A stretch of DNA of 64,000 bases from Nocardioides eburneiflavus (lineage in GTDB: Bacteria; Actinomycetota; Actinomycetes; Propionibacteriales; Nocardioidaceae): positions 248,001 to 312,000 of the forward strand of contig NZ_SRRO01000001.1 of the NCBI RefSeq assembly GCF_004785795.1, read 5' to 3'. The translations under genes and the position numbers were made by a program. Below, in pieces: positions 33,334 to 43,226 of the stretch; the stretch's first letter is position 1; each line of letters opens with the position of its first letter. Below the pieces are notes generated by a model that saw nothing but the letters and a program-made list of their open reading frames with translations, was not told where the DNA came from and searched no databases.

Positions 33334-34428
33334 TCAGCCGACCGCCACGTCCTTGTGCCAGGACTCCGTGACGTACTTCGTGCCCCACCCCATCGAGGTG
33401 TAGAGGCCGTCGGCGCCGGTCGGTGAGTCGGCATCGACCTCGAGGCCCACGCGGTCGCGGCCGCGCGAGGCAGCGTCGGCGATGATCGTGCGCAGCAGGC
33501 CGGTGGCCACCCCGCGGCCGCGCGCGGACTCGAGCACGCCGAGGTAGGAGACGTACGACCCGTCGGGACCGGTGGCCGACTCGCTGACCGTGCCGACCAG
33601 GGCGCCGGCCGGCTCGACCTCGTCCCCGTCGGTGATCTCGGCCAGCCACCAGTGGTCCCAGCGGTGGCCGGGGTCCTCGCGGAGCCGGTGGATGAACTCG
33701 TGGAAGGTCTCCTCGGCGGAGTTGAAGTGGTCGGTGAACGCGCCCTCCAGCACGTCGTGGACGGCGCGGAGGTCCGCCTCGTCGGGCATCCCGCCCGAGT
33801 CCGGCCCGCCCTGCCGCTCGACGAGGCGGAACACGACGCCCTTGCGCTCCCAGCGCGCCGGGTCGGGCACCAGCTCGGCCTCCGCGGCCTCCACCGACCG
33901 GCTCATCTGCCACCAGGTGCGGACGCGGGTGAAGCCGGCGTCCTCGAGCCAGCCGTGCTGGCGCTCGTCCTCGGCGAAGGCACCGGTGTCGATCTGCTGC
34001 TCGGCGAGCCCGCGCGCGGCGCCGACGGCCTTCGCCTGCGCCTCGGCCCACTCGAAGAGGACGTCGCTGCACCGGTCGGCGAGGCGCTCGTCGATCTCTC
34101 GGTCGACGATGTGGACGAAGAGCATCCGGCCCTCGGCGCGGTCGTGCACGCTGCCCCAGGCCTGGATCCGGCCGTCCGGGTCGCGTACGACGAGGTTCTC
34201 GCGCATCGCCAGGCCGCGCTCGGAGACCTCGACCAGGACCTCGTCCTCGCCCGACCCGGCCCAGCCGCGCCCGGCCCGCTCGTGGCCGCGCAGGAGCTCG
34301 GTGAGCCGCGCGACGGTGGCCGGGTCGTCACCGTCGGGACTGTCCGCGGACCATCCCGCGGGAAGTCCGGGGTCCTCGGGCAGCGCGTCGCTGGGGTCGC
34401 TCTCGAACCGGTTGTCCTCGGGGATCAC
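33334..34428 (-). CDS. Tandem GNAT acetyltransferase
   Basis: A 364-residue protein with two GNAT-like halves. The N-terminal half has VVRDPDGRIQAWGSVH and a weak second core; the C-terminal half is clear: ALVGTVSESATGPDGSYVSYLGVLESARGRGVATGLLRTIIADA, where the RGRGVA loop binds acetyl-CoA, then GLEVDADSPTGADGLYTSMGW. The two-domain layout resembles mycothiol synthase, but the pattern is not specific enough to name it. GTG 34428 (VIPEDNRFESDPS) is preferred; the longer frame would run through the hairpin repeats at 34459-34591. Confidence 0.78.
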   Translation of the reverse strand: MIPEDNRFESDPSDALPEDPGLPAGWSADSPDGDDPATVARLTELLRGHERAGRGWAGSGEDEVLVEVSERGLAMRENLVVRDPDGRIQAWGSVHDRAEGRMLFVHIVDREIDERLADRCSDVLFEWAEAQAKAVGAARGLAEQQIDTGAFAEDERQHGWLEDAGFTRVRTWWQMSRSVEAAEAELVPDPARWERKGVVFRLVERQGGPDSGGMPDEADLRAVHDVLEGAFTDHFNSAEETFHEFIHRLREDPGHRWDHWWLAEITDGDEVEPAGALVGTVSESATGPDGSYVSYLGVLESARGRGVATGLLRTIIADAASRGRDRVGLEVDADSPTGADGLYTSMGWGTKYVTESWHKDVAVG

Positions 34429-34458
34429 GGGAGACCATTCTTCCGTACGCCCGCGCGG

Positions 34459-34508
34459 GCGGTGCGTCACCCACATTCCCGGTCTACGGAATGTGGCTGG
34501 GGCACCGC
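34459..34508. repeat. Palindromic element with ACATTCC/GGAATGT core, copy 1
   Basis: Two 21-base arms (34459-34479 and 34488-34508) around the loop CGGTCTAC pair with few mismatches; the inner nine pairs are CCACATTCC/GGAATGTGG. The outer arm reads GCGGTGC/GCACCGC, while copy 2 has GCGGTGG/CCACCGC, a compensatory change. Confidence 0.75.
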
Positions 34509-34541
34509 GCAGGCGAGCGACACGGCACGACACGCACGCGA

Positions 34542-34591
34542 GCGGTGGCCCACCCACATTCCCGGTCTACGGAATGTGGCTGGGCCACCGC
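34542..34591. repeat. Palindromic element, copy 2
   Basis: Two 21-base arms (34542-34562 and 34571-34591) with the same loop CGGTCTAC and one C-C mismatch. The core repeats copy 1 in the same direction, 83 bases later. It is 21 bases beyond the stop of the coiled-coil gene and could terminate it. Confidence 0.78.
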
Positions 34592-34612
34592 TCGGCGGGG
34601 CGTACGGGCGCG

Positions 34613-35230
34613 TCAGGCGCTGCGGTGGTTGCGGCGCGCGGCGGCGGCGCGCAGCGAGTCGAGCTCGGCACGGACGACGTCGATCTCGGCCTCGAGCTCG
34701 GCGACGAGGACGATCGCCTCGGCAGCGCGGGACTCCGCCTCGTCGCGACCCCGCTCGGCGGTGTCGCGGCCCTGCTCGGCGGCGTCGGCGCGACGGGCCT
34801 CCTGGGCGCGCTTGAGGCCCTGCTCGGCGGCGTTCTTCTGCGCGTCGGAGAGGGCGCGCTCGAGCACGCCGATGGCGTCCTCACGCTCGGCGATGCGGCG
34901 CGACATGTCGGCGGCGAAGGCGGCCGACTCGGCCGTACGGCGCTCGGTGATCGCGCGGTACTCCTGGGCCTGGACGGCGCGGTCACGCGCGGCGTCGCGG
35001 CGGGTCTGCATCAGCTCGGAGTGCGTGATCCGGGTTGCGGCGGCACCGGCGAGCACGGCCACGACGGCAGCGACAGCGGTCAGCCCGGCCGAGGTGGACA
35101 CGAGGGCGCCGGTCACGAGCACCGCGCCGACGGCGAGGAGCGCGACGGCAACGGCCAGGCGCGTGCTGCGCTGGCGCCGACGAGCAGGCATCCGGGACGC
35201 CTGTGACTGCTGGGGCTGCTGGGAAGGCAT
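34613..35230 (-). CDS. Small membrane protein with a long coiled coil
   Basis: A 205-residue protein: a basic N-terminus, two adjacent membrane helices (LAVAVALLAVGAVLVTGALV and LTAVAAVVAVLAGAAATRI, residues 25-67), then about 120 residues of charged coiled coil (ERRTAESAAFAADMSRRIAERE through VLVAELEAEIDVVRAELDSLR). No enzyme motif is present. It may be a scaffold or envelope spacer; function unknown. TAGTCT lies 6 bases before the ATG. A hairpin repeat lies directly beyond its stop. DUF3180 is 10 bases upstream, so it may be transcribed with the folate cluster as well. Confidence 0.72.
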   Translation of the reverse strand: MPSQQPQQSQASRMPARRRQRSTRLAVAVALLAVGAVLVTGALVSTSAGLTAVAAVVAVLAGAAATRITHSELMQTRRDAARDRAVQAQEYRAITERRTAESAAFAADMSRRIAEREDAIGVLERALSDAQKNAAEQGLKRAQEARRADAAEQGRDTAERGRDEAESRAAEAIVLVAELEAEIDVVRAELDSLRAAAARRNHRSA

Positions 35231-35236
35231 GCCGCC

Positions 35237-35242
35237 AGACTA
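35237..35242 (-). promoter_or_regulatory. -10 box inside the DUF3180 stop region
   Basis: On the minus strand TAGTCT, 6 bases before the ATG at 35230, overlaps the stop codon of the upstream DUF3180 gene (35240-35242). Confidence 0.5.
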
Positions 35243-35734
35243 GGGCTGCGACCGCCCGCCGTCGGCGCGACACGCTCGCTCCAGCGCGAGCGAGGCGAGT
35301 GTCACCCCGGTCGCTCCCGCCGCTGCGACGACCGATCGGAGAACCCACCGGTCGGCGAGCTGGGACGCGTCGCCCAGCCAGCTGACGCCGTACCCGACGT
35401 ATCCGGCGGCCACCAGCGTGCCGCCGATCGCGCAGGCCCGCGCCAGGACGAGCCGGTTGACGGCCCGGTGCGGCTCCAGCCGCTCGCCGCGCACGTGCAC
35501 CGTCTGCCAGGTCTGCCAGGCGAGGAACGCCATGATCGCGGCGACCATCACCAGCGCCAGCGCCTGGACCCACGACACCAGCGGCGCCCGCCCGCCCAGG
35601 GCGACGGCGGCGGGGTGGATCGCCCAGCCGATGACGAGCCCGGCCACCGCGCACACCGTCAGGGCGCGGGCGCTCGTGGGGCGGAGGGTGCCGCGCGGCT
35701 CCGGCGGGTCGTCCTCGGGTCCGGACGAGCTCAC
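35240..35734 (-). CDS. DUF3180 family membrane protein
   Basis: A 164-residue protein with four membrane helices (ALTVCAVAGLVIGWAIHP, VQALALVMVAAIMAFLAW, LVLARACAIGGTLVAAGYVGYGVSW, LRSVVAAAGATGVTLASLAL), which is the DUF3180 layout. In many actinobacteria this gene directly follows folK, as here (13-base gap). The LVLARACAIGGTLVAAGYVGY motif with positively charged edges is conserved. Function unknown. The start GTG 35734 is set by length. The 14-mer CGACACGCTCGCTC (35268-35281) lies in its last codons. Confidence 0.85.
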   Translation of the reverse strand: MSSSGPEDDPPEPRGTLRPTSARALTVCAVAGLVIGWAIHPAAVALGGRAPLVSWVQALALVMVAAIMAFLAWQTWQTVHVRGERLEPHRAVNRLVLARACAIGGTLVAAGYVGYGVSWLGDASQLADRWVLRSVVAAAGATGVTLASLALERACRADGGRSQP

Positions 35735-35747
35735 CTCGGGACTGCGC

Positions 35748-36317
35748 TCACTCGACCTCGAGCACGAGGTCGTCGCGCTTCTTGACCCCCGCCGTGTCGG
35801 TGGACTGCAGCAGCTCCGCGATCGGGCCGCGGTCGGGGAAGACGGCGTCGGGCTCGAGGTCGTGCCACGGCTGGAGCACGAAGGCGCGCTCGTGGGCGCG
35901 CGGGTGCGGCAGCCGCAGGAAGTCCTCGTTGGACCGGCGGTCGCCCACGACGATGAGGTCGACGTCGAGCGTGCGGGGCGCGTTGCGCACCTCGGTGCGC
36001 TCGCGCTCGAACGCGTCCTCGACCGCCAGCGCGCGCTCCATCAGGCGGGCCGCGGGCAGCGTGGTGTCGGCGAGCAGGACCGCGTTGAGGTAGGCCTTGG
36101 AGCCGTCCGGGGAGTCGACCGGCTCGGTCTCGTAGACCGGGGAGACTCCGGTGACGAAGAAGTCCGGGGTGTCGGCGAGCGCATCGACGGCGCCCTGGAG
36201 GGAGGCGAGCCGCTCCCCCAGGTTGGAGCCCAGAGCGACCACCACCCGGCGGATCGGGTGCATCTCCCCGGTGAGGGAGTCGGCGTCCACGATGTTGGGG
36301 TTGGGGGTCTCAGTCAT
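35748..36317 (-). CDS. folK: 2-amino-4-hydroxy-6-hydroxymethyldihydropteridine diphosphokinase FolK
   Basis: A 189-residue HPPK. VVVALGSNLGERLASLQGAVDAL near 25-47 and RTEVRNAPRTLDVDLIVVGD near 107-126 (R-x8-RTLDxDL) are diagnostic; LRLPHPRAHERAFVLQPWHDLEPD completes the active site. It transfers pyrophosphate from ATP to the pterin alcohol before FolP acts. The start overlaps the folB stop by 8 bases. The N-terminal 20 residues precede the usual family start. Confidence 0.96.
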   Translation of the reverse strand: MTETPNPNIVDADSLTGEMHPIRRVVVALGSNLGERLASLQGAVDALADTPDFFVTGVSPVYETEPVDSPDGSKAYLNAVLLADTTLPAARLMERALAVEDAFERERTEVRNAPRTLDVDLIVVGDRRSNEDFLRLPHPRAHERAFVLQPWHDLEPDAVFPDRGPIAELLQSTDTAGVKKRDDLVLEVE

Positions 36318-36762
36318 GAGCGTTGCCTCGCGTTCTGGTGATCGTCAGCGCGACGTCCGAGTACGTCGCGTCGATGGGTGCATCAGGTTTGTGGAGCGTG
36401 ACCCGCGCCCATTCAACACGAGTGTCCAACAGGCACACATCCGCGATGCGCTGAGCGACGGTTTCTATCAGGTCGACCGGGTCGCGCTCCACGGCGGCCT
36501 TCACGTCGTCGACCAGCGTGCCGTAGTTCACGGTCTGCGCAAGGTCGTCGGAGGCAGCCGCGGGCCGGGTGTCGATGCCGAGGACGAGGTCGACGACGAA
36601 GACCTGGCCCTCGCGCCGCTCGAAGTCGAAGACGCCGTGGTGGGCGAAGCACTCCACGCCCGTCACGGCCAGCTCGTCCTGAGCGCCGTGCTGAGGAGGC
36701 GCGCCAGCACCGTCTCGAAGTAGAGGGCGTCCCGCGCCCGTCACGAAGGGCTCGTCTGTCAC
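36310..36762 (-). CDS. folB: Dihydroneopterin aldolase FolB
   Basis: A 150-residue aldolase that releases glycolaldehyde from dihydroneopterin. The core starts at LAVTGVECFAHHGVFDFERREGQVFVVDLVL, with the catalytic glutamate and tyrosine region in TVNYGTLVDDV and the late lysine in VTLHKPDAPID. GTG 36762 overlaps the folP stop (GTGA). The first 30 residues ([17 protein letters not shown]) precede the known domain, so a downstream start is possible but none has a ribosome site. Confidence 0.93.
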   Translation of the reverse strand: MTDEPFVTGAGRPLLRDGAGAPPQHGAQDELAVTGVECFAHHGVFDFERREGQVFVVDLVLGIDTRPAAASDDLAQTVNYGTLVDDVKAAVERDPVDLIETVAQRIADVCLLDTRVEWARVTLHKPDAPIDATYSDVALTITRTRGNAHD

Positions 36763-37604
36763 GTCGCTCCTCCGGTTCGCGTCATCGCGCCCGCGACGGC
36801 CAGCGCGTCCAGCGTGGCGCGTACGTCGTGCACCCGCAGCACGTCGACCTCGCGACCGGCCAGCAGGGCGACGAGCGCGGCGTGGGCGTGCTCGCGGTCG
36901 TCGACCGGCCGCGAGACGCCGTCGGCGGCCAGGAGAGCGCCGAGGAACGACTTGCGGCTGGCGCCGACGAGCAGCGGGCAACCGAGCCCGTGCAGCACGT
37001 CGAGGTGGGTCAGCAGCTCCCAGTTGTGGTGCGGCTCCTTGGCGAAGCCCAGCCCGGGGTCGAGGACAACCCGCTCGCGCGCGATGCCGGCGGCCTCGGC
37101 CGCGTCGAGCCGCTCGGCCAGCTCACGGCGTACGGTCGCGACCACGCCGTCGGGCGAGTAGTCGGTGAAGTCGCGCATCCGGTCGGCGTGGGCGCGCCAG
37201 TGCATCGCGACGTAGGTGGCGTCGCTGCCGGCGACGACCTCGAGGATCCGCGGGTCGGCGAGGCCGCCCGAGACGTCGTTGACGATCCTCGCGCCGGCGG
37301 CGAGGGCCGCCTCGGCGACCTCGGCGCGCATGGTGTCGACGGACACGACCGCACCACCCGACGCGAGCTCGCGGATCACCGGGACCACGCGGTCGAGCTC
37401 CTCGGCGACGAGCGGGCGGGTGGCGCCGGGGCGGGTGGACTCGCCGCCGATGTCGAGGAGGTCGGCGCCCTGCTCGAGCAGGAGCCGTCCGTGGTCGACC
37501 GCGGTCTCGGTGGTGTCCCACCGGCCGCCGTCGGAGAACGAGTCAGGGGTGACGTTGACGATCCCCATCACCCGGGGAGCACGCGACGGGGCCGCCCGGC
37601 TCAC
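36759..37604 (-). CDS. folP: Dihydropteroate synthase FolP
   Basis: A 281-residue TIM-barrel enzyme that joins the pterin pyrophosphate and p-aminobenzoate; the target of sulfonamides. Motifs in order are [77 protein letters not shown] and LRVHDV. GTG 37604 overlaps the folE stop (GTGA), giving 12 residues before the first motif. The resistance-related proline-arginine loop after GGESTRPGA looks normal. Confidence 0.97.
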   Translation of the reverse strand: MSRAAPSRAPRVMGIVNVTPDSFSDGGRWDTTETAVDHGRLLLEQGADLLDIGGESTRPGATRPLVAEELDRVVPVIRELASGGAVVSVDTMRAEVAEAALAAGARIVNDVSGGLADPRILEVVAGSDATYVAMHWRAHADRMRDFTDYSPDGVVATVRRELAERLDAAEAAGIARERVVLDPGLGFAKEPHHNWELLTHLDVLHGLGCPLLVGASRKSFLGALLAADGVSRPVDDREHAHAALVALLAGREVDVLRVHDVRATLDALAVAGAMTRTGGAT

Positions 37605-38217
37605 CTGGTGCCTGAGTGGATCAGCGCCATCGCCTCGGCGCGGGTGGCCGGCGTGGTGAGGAACGTCCCGCGCACCGCCGACGTGATGGTGCGCGCACCT
37701 GCCTTGCGCACGCCGCGCATCGTCATGCAGAGGTGCTCGGCCTCGATCACCACGATCACGCCGCGCGCCTCGAGGAGCTCCATCAAGGAGTCGGCCACCT
37801 GGGTGGTGAGCCGCTCCTGGACCTGCGGGCGCTTGGCATAGACGTCGACGAGCCGCGCGAGCTTGGACAGCCCGGTGATCTTGCCGGTGTCGGCGGGGAT
37901 GTAGCCGACGTGGGCCACGCCGGTGAACGGCACGAGGTGGTGCTCGCACATCGACCACAGCTCGATGTCGCGCACCAGCACCATCTCGTCGTGACCGAGG
38001 TCGAAGGTGGTGGTCAGCACGTCCTCGGCGCTCTGGTGCAGGCCCTGGGTGAGCTCGGCGTACGCCCGCGCGACGCGCGCCGGGGTCTCGAGCAGGCCCT
38101 CGCGCTCGGGGTCCTCGCCGATGGCGTACAGCAGCTCGCGCACGGCCGCCTCGGCGCGGGCGTGGTCGAAGGCGGGCACGTCCTGGGGCGCCCGCTCCCG
38201 GAAGGTGATCGGGTCGG

Positions 38218-38221
<4 letters not shown>
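37601..38221 (-). CDS. folE: GTP cyclohydrolase I FolE
   Basis: A 206-residue type IA enzyme that turns GTP into dihydroneopterin triphosphate, the first folate step. [23 protein letters not shown] holds Cys and His zinc ligands (CEHH), and [25 protein letters not shown] holds the third ligand Cys. [23 protein letters not shown] is the conserved GTP pocket. It overlaps both ftsH upstream and folP downstream in GTGA contacts, so the four-gene set is tightly coupled. Confidence 0.97.
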
Positions 38222-40284
<2,063 letters not shown>

Positions 40285-40318
40285 AGGCAACTTTCACCGG
40301 TTCGGAGTTGAGGTGGCG

Positions 40319-40326
40319 ACGCTACA
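40319..40326 (-). promoter_or_regulatory. -10 box of ftsH
   Basis: TGTAGCGT (an extended TAGCGT box) lies 35-40 bases before the start codon on the minus strand, giving a short leader. Confidence 0.4.
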
Positions 40327-40406
40327 CGCCGCCGGGGCCCACATTGTTTCAGGCGGGGTGAAGCGAGCGGTCCGCCCACGCCCGCCACGCCCGTACGAGG
40401 GCCTCG

Positions 40407-40958
40407 TCAGGAGTAGACGTGGGGCGCGAGGGTGCCGATGTCGCGCAGGTTGCGGTAGCGCTCGCGGTAGTCGAGGCCGTAGCCCACGACGAACTCGTTG
40501 GGGATGTCCCAGCCGACGTACTTGGGCTCGACCGGCATCGACAGGGCCTCGGGCTTGCGCAGCAGCGTGGCGATCTCGACGCTGGCGGGGTTGCGGCTCG
40601 AGAGGTTGTTGACCAGCCAGCTCAGCGTGAGACCCGTGTCGATGATCTCGTCGACGATCAGCACGTCGCGCCCGCTGATGTCGGTGTCGAGGTCCTTGAG
40701 GATCCGTACGACGCCGCTGGACTTGGTGCCGGAGCCGTAGGAGCTGACCGCCATCCAGTCCATCTCGAGGTGGCGCGGCATCGACCGGGCGAGGTCGGCC
40801 ATTACCATGACCGCACCGCGCAGGACGCCGACCACGAGCAGGTCGCGTCCCTCGTAGTCCTCGGTGATCTGGGCCGCCATCTCGGCCAGTCGCTGCTGGA
40901 TCTGCTCCTCGGTGAAGAGGACGTTGACCAGGTCGTGCTCCACGTGGGACGTGTCCAT
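40407..40958 (-). CDS. hpt: Hypoxanthine phosphoribosyltransferase Hpt
   Basis: A 183-residue purine salvage enzyme that makes IMP or GMP from base and [44 protein letters not shown] and the PRPP loop [19 protein letters not shown] are diagnostic, followed by [28 protein letters not shown] 40958 is chosen because TAGGCT lies 7 bases before it; the longer open frame would run through that promoter. In most actinobacteria hpt directly follows tilS, but here 1.2 kb with a DUF559 gene lies between. Confidence 0.97.
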   Translation of the reverse strand: MDTSHVEHDLVNVLFTEEQIQQRLAEMAAQITEDYEGRDLLVVGVLRGAVMVMADLARSMPRHLEMDWMAVSSYGSGTKSSGVVRILKDLDTDISGRDVLIVDEIIDTGLTLSWLVNNLSSRNPASVEIATLLRKPEALSMPVEPKYVGWDIPNEFVVGYGLDYRERYRNLRDIGTLAPHVYS

Positions 40959-40965
40959 GGGCTGC

Positions 40966-40971
40966 AGCCTA
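40966..40971 (-). promoter_or_regulatory. -10 box of leaderless hpt
   Basis: TAGGCT on the minus strand with 7 bases to the ATG at 40958. The box lies 34 bases from the first copy of the repeat at 41005. Confidence 0.5.
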
Positions 40972-41004
40972 GGGCCGCTCGTGGGCGCCGACTCCACCCA
41001 CCCG

Positions 41005-41100
41005 ATGGATTTCCGCCCGTACGCGTGGAAGTTCAGGACCTCCCGGCCAGGGCCACGCTCAGGCGCCGATGAAGTTCCACTCGTGCGCGTGGAAGTTCAG
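41005..41100. repeat. Paired palindromes A and B, downstream side of the DUF559 gene
   Basis: Two 32-base palindromes, at 41005-41036 and 41069-41100, start exactly 64 bases apart. Each has left arm ATGNANTTCCNC, an 8-base loop (CCGTACGC in A, TCGTGCGC in B) and right arm GTGGAAGTTCAG. Copy B contains the stop codon of the DUF559 gene. The sequence between them shares CCACGCTCAGG with the other pair at 42111-42206. Confidence 0.85.
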
Positions 41101-42032
41101 GTGGCGAGGCGCCCGGGGAAGTGTGGTCGCCAGTCGTCGCTCGGCCGATCGGGCAAGTCCTCCAGCCCGCGGGCGCGCAGGAGGCCGAAGACGCGCTGGA
41201 CCGTCCGCCCCGGGTCGCCATAGATGCCCGACGCGACGACGACCAGGATCTGCCACCCCTCGTCGTCGATCTCCTCACGCCGGTCGAGGTCGGCCTCCCA
41301 CTGCTCGATGCGCTCCACGTGGTGCCGGCCGTCGTACTCGACGACGACCTTGACCTCGGGCCAGCTGAGGTCGAACCGTCGGACCTGCTCGCCGTCGACG
41401 ACGCGGACGCTCGCGTTGACCACCGGCTCGGGCAGACCCGCGAGCACGATGAGCATGCGGAGCCGGGTCTCCATCGGGGAGTCCACCCGCGCGCGGACGT
41501 ACGCAGCCGCCCTCCGCGCAAGCCGGCCGGCGTGGCCGGACGCGTGCCGCGCGGCGCGCTGTAGGTCCTTGACCCGCACCCGGTGGCGCCTGACCATCCA
41601 GTCACCCGCGACGACCAGCTCGACCAGGGAGACCTCCTCGGCGAGCTCGACGAAGAGGTCGACCAGGACCGACACCCGCACGCCGTGGCGCACCGCGACG
41701 GCCGCGCCGGCCCGTCGGTGGGTGACGACCCCGGCGCGACGCAGCCGGTGGGAGTCGTCCGGGACGGTGACGTGCTCCCGTGGCCGGGTCTGCACCGGCA
41801 CCCGCCAGACGCGAGCGGCAGAGGCATGGCTGGCGTACGCGCTGTCGAAGTAGCAGGCCAGCGCGGCCTGGACCCTGAGCAGCGCCGAGTCGGGCACGTC
41901 GGCGGCGACGATGACCCCGTGCAGGAGCCGGCGGAAGGCGGGCGAGTCCACCGTCGCCCGCGGGATGCCGGCCTGGAGCGCGCGGAACCGCGGGAAGGGC
42001 TGTCGGGGATCGAACGGTCGGTCGCGGTGCAC
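41097..42032 (-). CDS. DUF559-type, Vsr-like endonuclease-domain protein
   Basis: A 311-residue protein. The N-terminal 150 residues resemble the AbiEi-like winged-helix part of many actinobacterial DUF559 proteins (VWRVPVQTRPREHVTVPDD, GVRVSVLVDLFVELAEEVSLVELVVAGDWMV). The C-terminal part has a PD-(D/E)xK/Vsr-type pattern: SPMETRLRMLIVLAG, RRFDLSWPEVKVVVEYDG, then LDRREEIDDEGWQILVVV. Glu and Asp of those blocks fit the metal site. GTG 42032 is used, with GGGGAGG directly before it; CACGCT 6 bases upstream could also serve as a -10 box. It interrupts the usual tilS-hpt order and is bracketed by paired palindromes. Function unknown. Confidence 0.78.
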   Translation of the reverse strand: MHRDRPFDPRQPFPRFRALQAGIPRATVDSPAFRRLLHGVIVAADVPDSALLRVQAALACYFDSAYASHASAARVWRVPVQTRPREHVTVPDDSHRLRRAGVVTHRRAGAAVAVRHGVRVSVLVDLFVELAEEVSLVELVVAGDWMVRRHRVRVKDLQRAARHASGHAGRLARRAAAYVRARVDSPMETRLRMLIVLAGLPEPVVNASVRVVDGEQVRRFDLSWPEVKVVVEYDGRHHVERIEQWEADLDRREEIDDEGWQILVVVASGIYGDPGRTVQRVFGLLRARGLEDLPDRPSDDWRPHFPGRLAT

Positions 42033-42110
42033 CTCCCCAGCGTGCAGTGATCGCGACCTGGCCCGCGTACGTCATCCACAGGCGGGCACCGCGGCAGCCT
42101 GGCCAGCTCG

Positions 42111-42206
42111 ATGAACTTCCACCCGAGCGCGTGGAAGTTCATGGGCTGCTGGGTGGCTCCACGCTCAGGACCCGATGGACTTCCACCCGTACGCGTGGAA
42201 GTTCAT
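42111..42206. repeat. Paired palindromes C and D, upstream side of the DUF559 gene
   Basis: Copy C at 42111-42142 is perfect: ATGAACTTCCAC, loop CCGAGCGC, GTGGAAGTTCAT. Copy D at 42175-42206 has one mismatch (ATGGACTTCCAC) and loop CCGTACGC. They start 64 bases apart, like A and B, and lie exactly 1106 bases beyond A and B in the same direction. Confidence 0.87.
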
Positions 42207-42235
42207 CCGGACGGACGGGAGGAGGGCGGGAGGGG

Positions 42236-43219
42236 TCAGGCGGGAGGAGGAGCCTCGAACACCAGCAGCCCGTCGCGGCGCAGCACCCGGAGCGGCCCGG
42301 GCAGGTCGATCCACTTCTGGCCGCGCCAGTCGGTGAGGAGCGCGTCGACCGCGAGCACGTGGTCGCGGGTGAGCTCGGTGGCGGGCGCACCGGCGTCGAG
42401 CGCGGCACGGTGCAGCGCCCGGCGCCGGAGCGCAGGGGGCACGGCCGCCAGCCAGGCCGCGTCGAGGGCCCCGTCGCGGCGGGCCTCCGCGAGGGCCTCG
42501 GCCGCCAGGTCGTCGAGCAGGGCGGTGTCCTCGCGCAGCTGCGCGGCCGTACGCGCCAGCGCCTCGGCGACGCCCGGCCCGAGCTCGGACTCGAGCATCG
42601 GCAGCACGCGGTCGCGGACGCGTACGCGGGTGTAGCCGGGGTCGTGGTTGTGCGGGTCGTCCCAGGCCTCGAGCCCTTCCACGAGGCACGCGGTGACGGT
42701 GTCGGCCCGGCGTACGCCGAGCAGCGGGCGCGCGAACACGCCGAACGCCGGACGCATCCCCTGCAGCGACCGGCCGCCCGAGCCGCGGGCCAGGCCCAGC
42801 AGCACGGTCTCGGCCTGGTCGTCGAGGGTGTGGCCCAGCAGCACGCGCTGCGCCGCCAGGTGCTCGGCGACCTGCTCGAGCACTGCGTACCTCGCCTCCC
42901 GGGCCGCGGCCTCGGGTCCCAGCCCCGAGGCCACGTCGACGGCGACGCGGGCGGTCAGCGTCTCGTCGACGCCCATCCGCGCGAGCTGGGCGACCACGCG
43001 CTCGGCACGGTCGGCCGAGCCGGCCTGCAGGCCGTGGTCGACGGTGACGCCCACGACGCGCAGGCCCGGCCGGCGGGCCTCGAACACGGTCGCCGACGCC
43101 AGCGCCAGGGAGTCGGCGCCGCCGCTGCACGCGACCGCGACGGTGTCCCCCGGGGCGAGGTCGGACAACACCGCGCGGACCGGGAGCCGGACCGCCGCGA
43201 CCGAGGGGTGCAGGGTCAC
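42236..43219 (-). CDS. tilS: tRNA(Ile)-lysidine synthetase TilS
   Basis: A 327-residue enzyme that adds lysine to C34 of tRNA-Ile2 so that it reads AUA. The PP-loop VAVACSGGADSLALASATVFEA near 28-49 is clear, followed by VGVTVDHGLQAGSADRAERV, LLGHTLDDQAETVLLGLARGSG and the TilS-specific R-x-RVRDRVLPMLE region. The C-terminal domain is short, as in actinobacteria. GTG 43219 lies 7 bases beyond the metalloprotease stop. After its stop, 29 bases remain before palindrome D. Confidence 0.95.
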   Translation of the reverse strand: MTLHPSVAAVRLPVRAVLSDLAPGDTVAVACSGGADSLALASATVFEARRPGLRVVGVTVDHGLQAGSADRAERVVAQLARMGVDETLTARVAVDVASGLGPEAAAREARYAVLEQVAEHLAAQRVLLGHTLDDQAETVLLGLARGSGGRSLQGMRPAFGVFARPLLGVRRADTVTACLVEGLEAWDDPHNHDPGYTRVRVRDRVLPMLESELGPGVAEALARTAAQLREDTALLDDLAAEALAEARRDGALDAAWLAAVPPALRRRALHRAALDAGAPATELTRDHVLAVDALLTDWRGQKWIDLPGPLRVLRRDGLLVFEAPPPA

Positions 43220-43226
43220 CGTGTCG

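Noticed and set aside
34429..34557. Start of the tandem GNAT gene at 34557
   Set aside because: It would translate through a palindromic repeat; nothing in the added residues looks conserved.
41005..42206. Integron attC sites or prophage attachment sites
   Set aside because: There is no integrase gene, no attC R-box consensus, and the copies are internal palindromes in pairs, not single cores.
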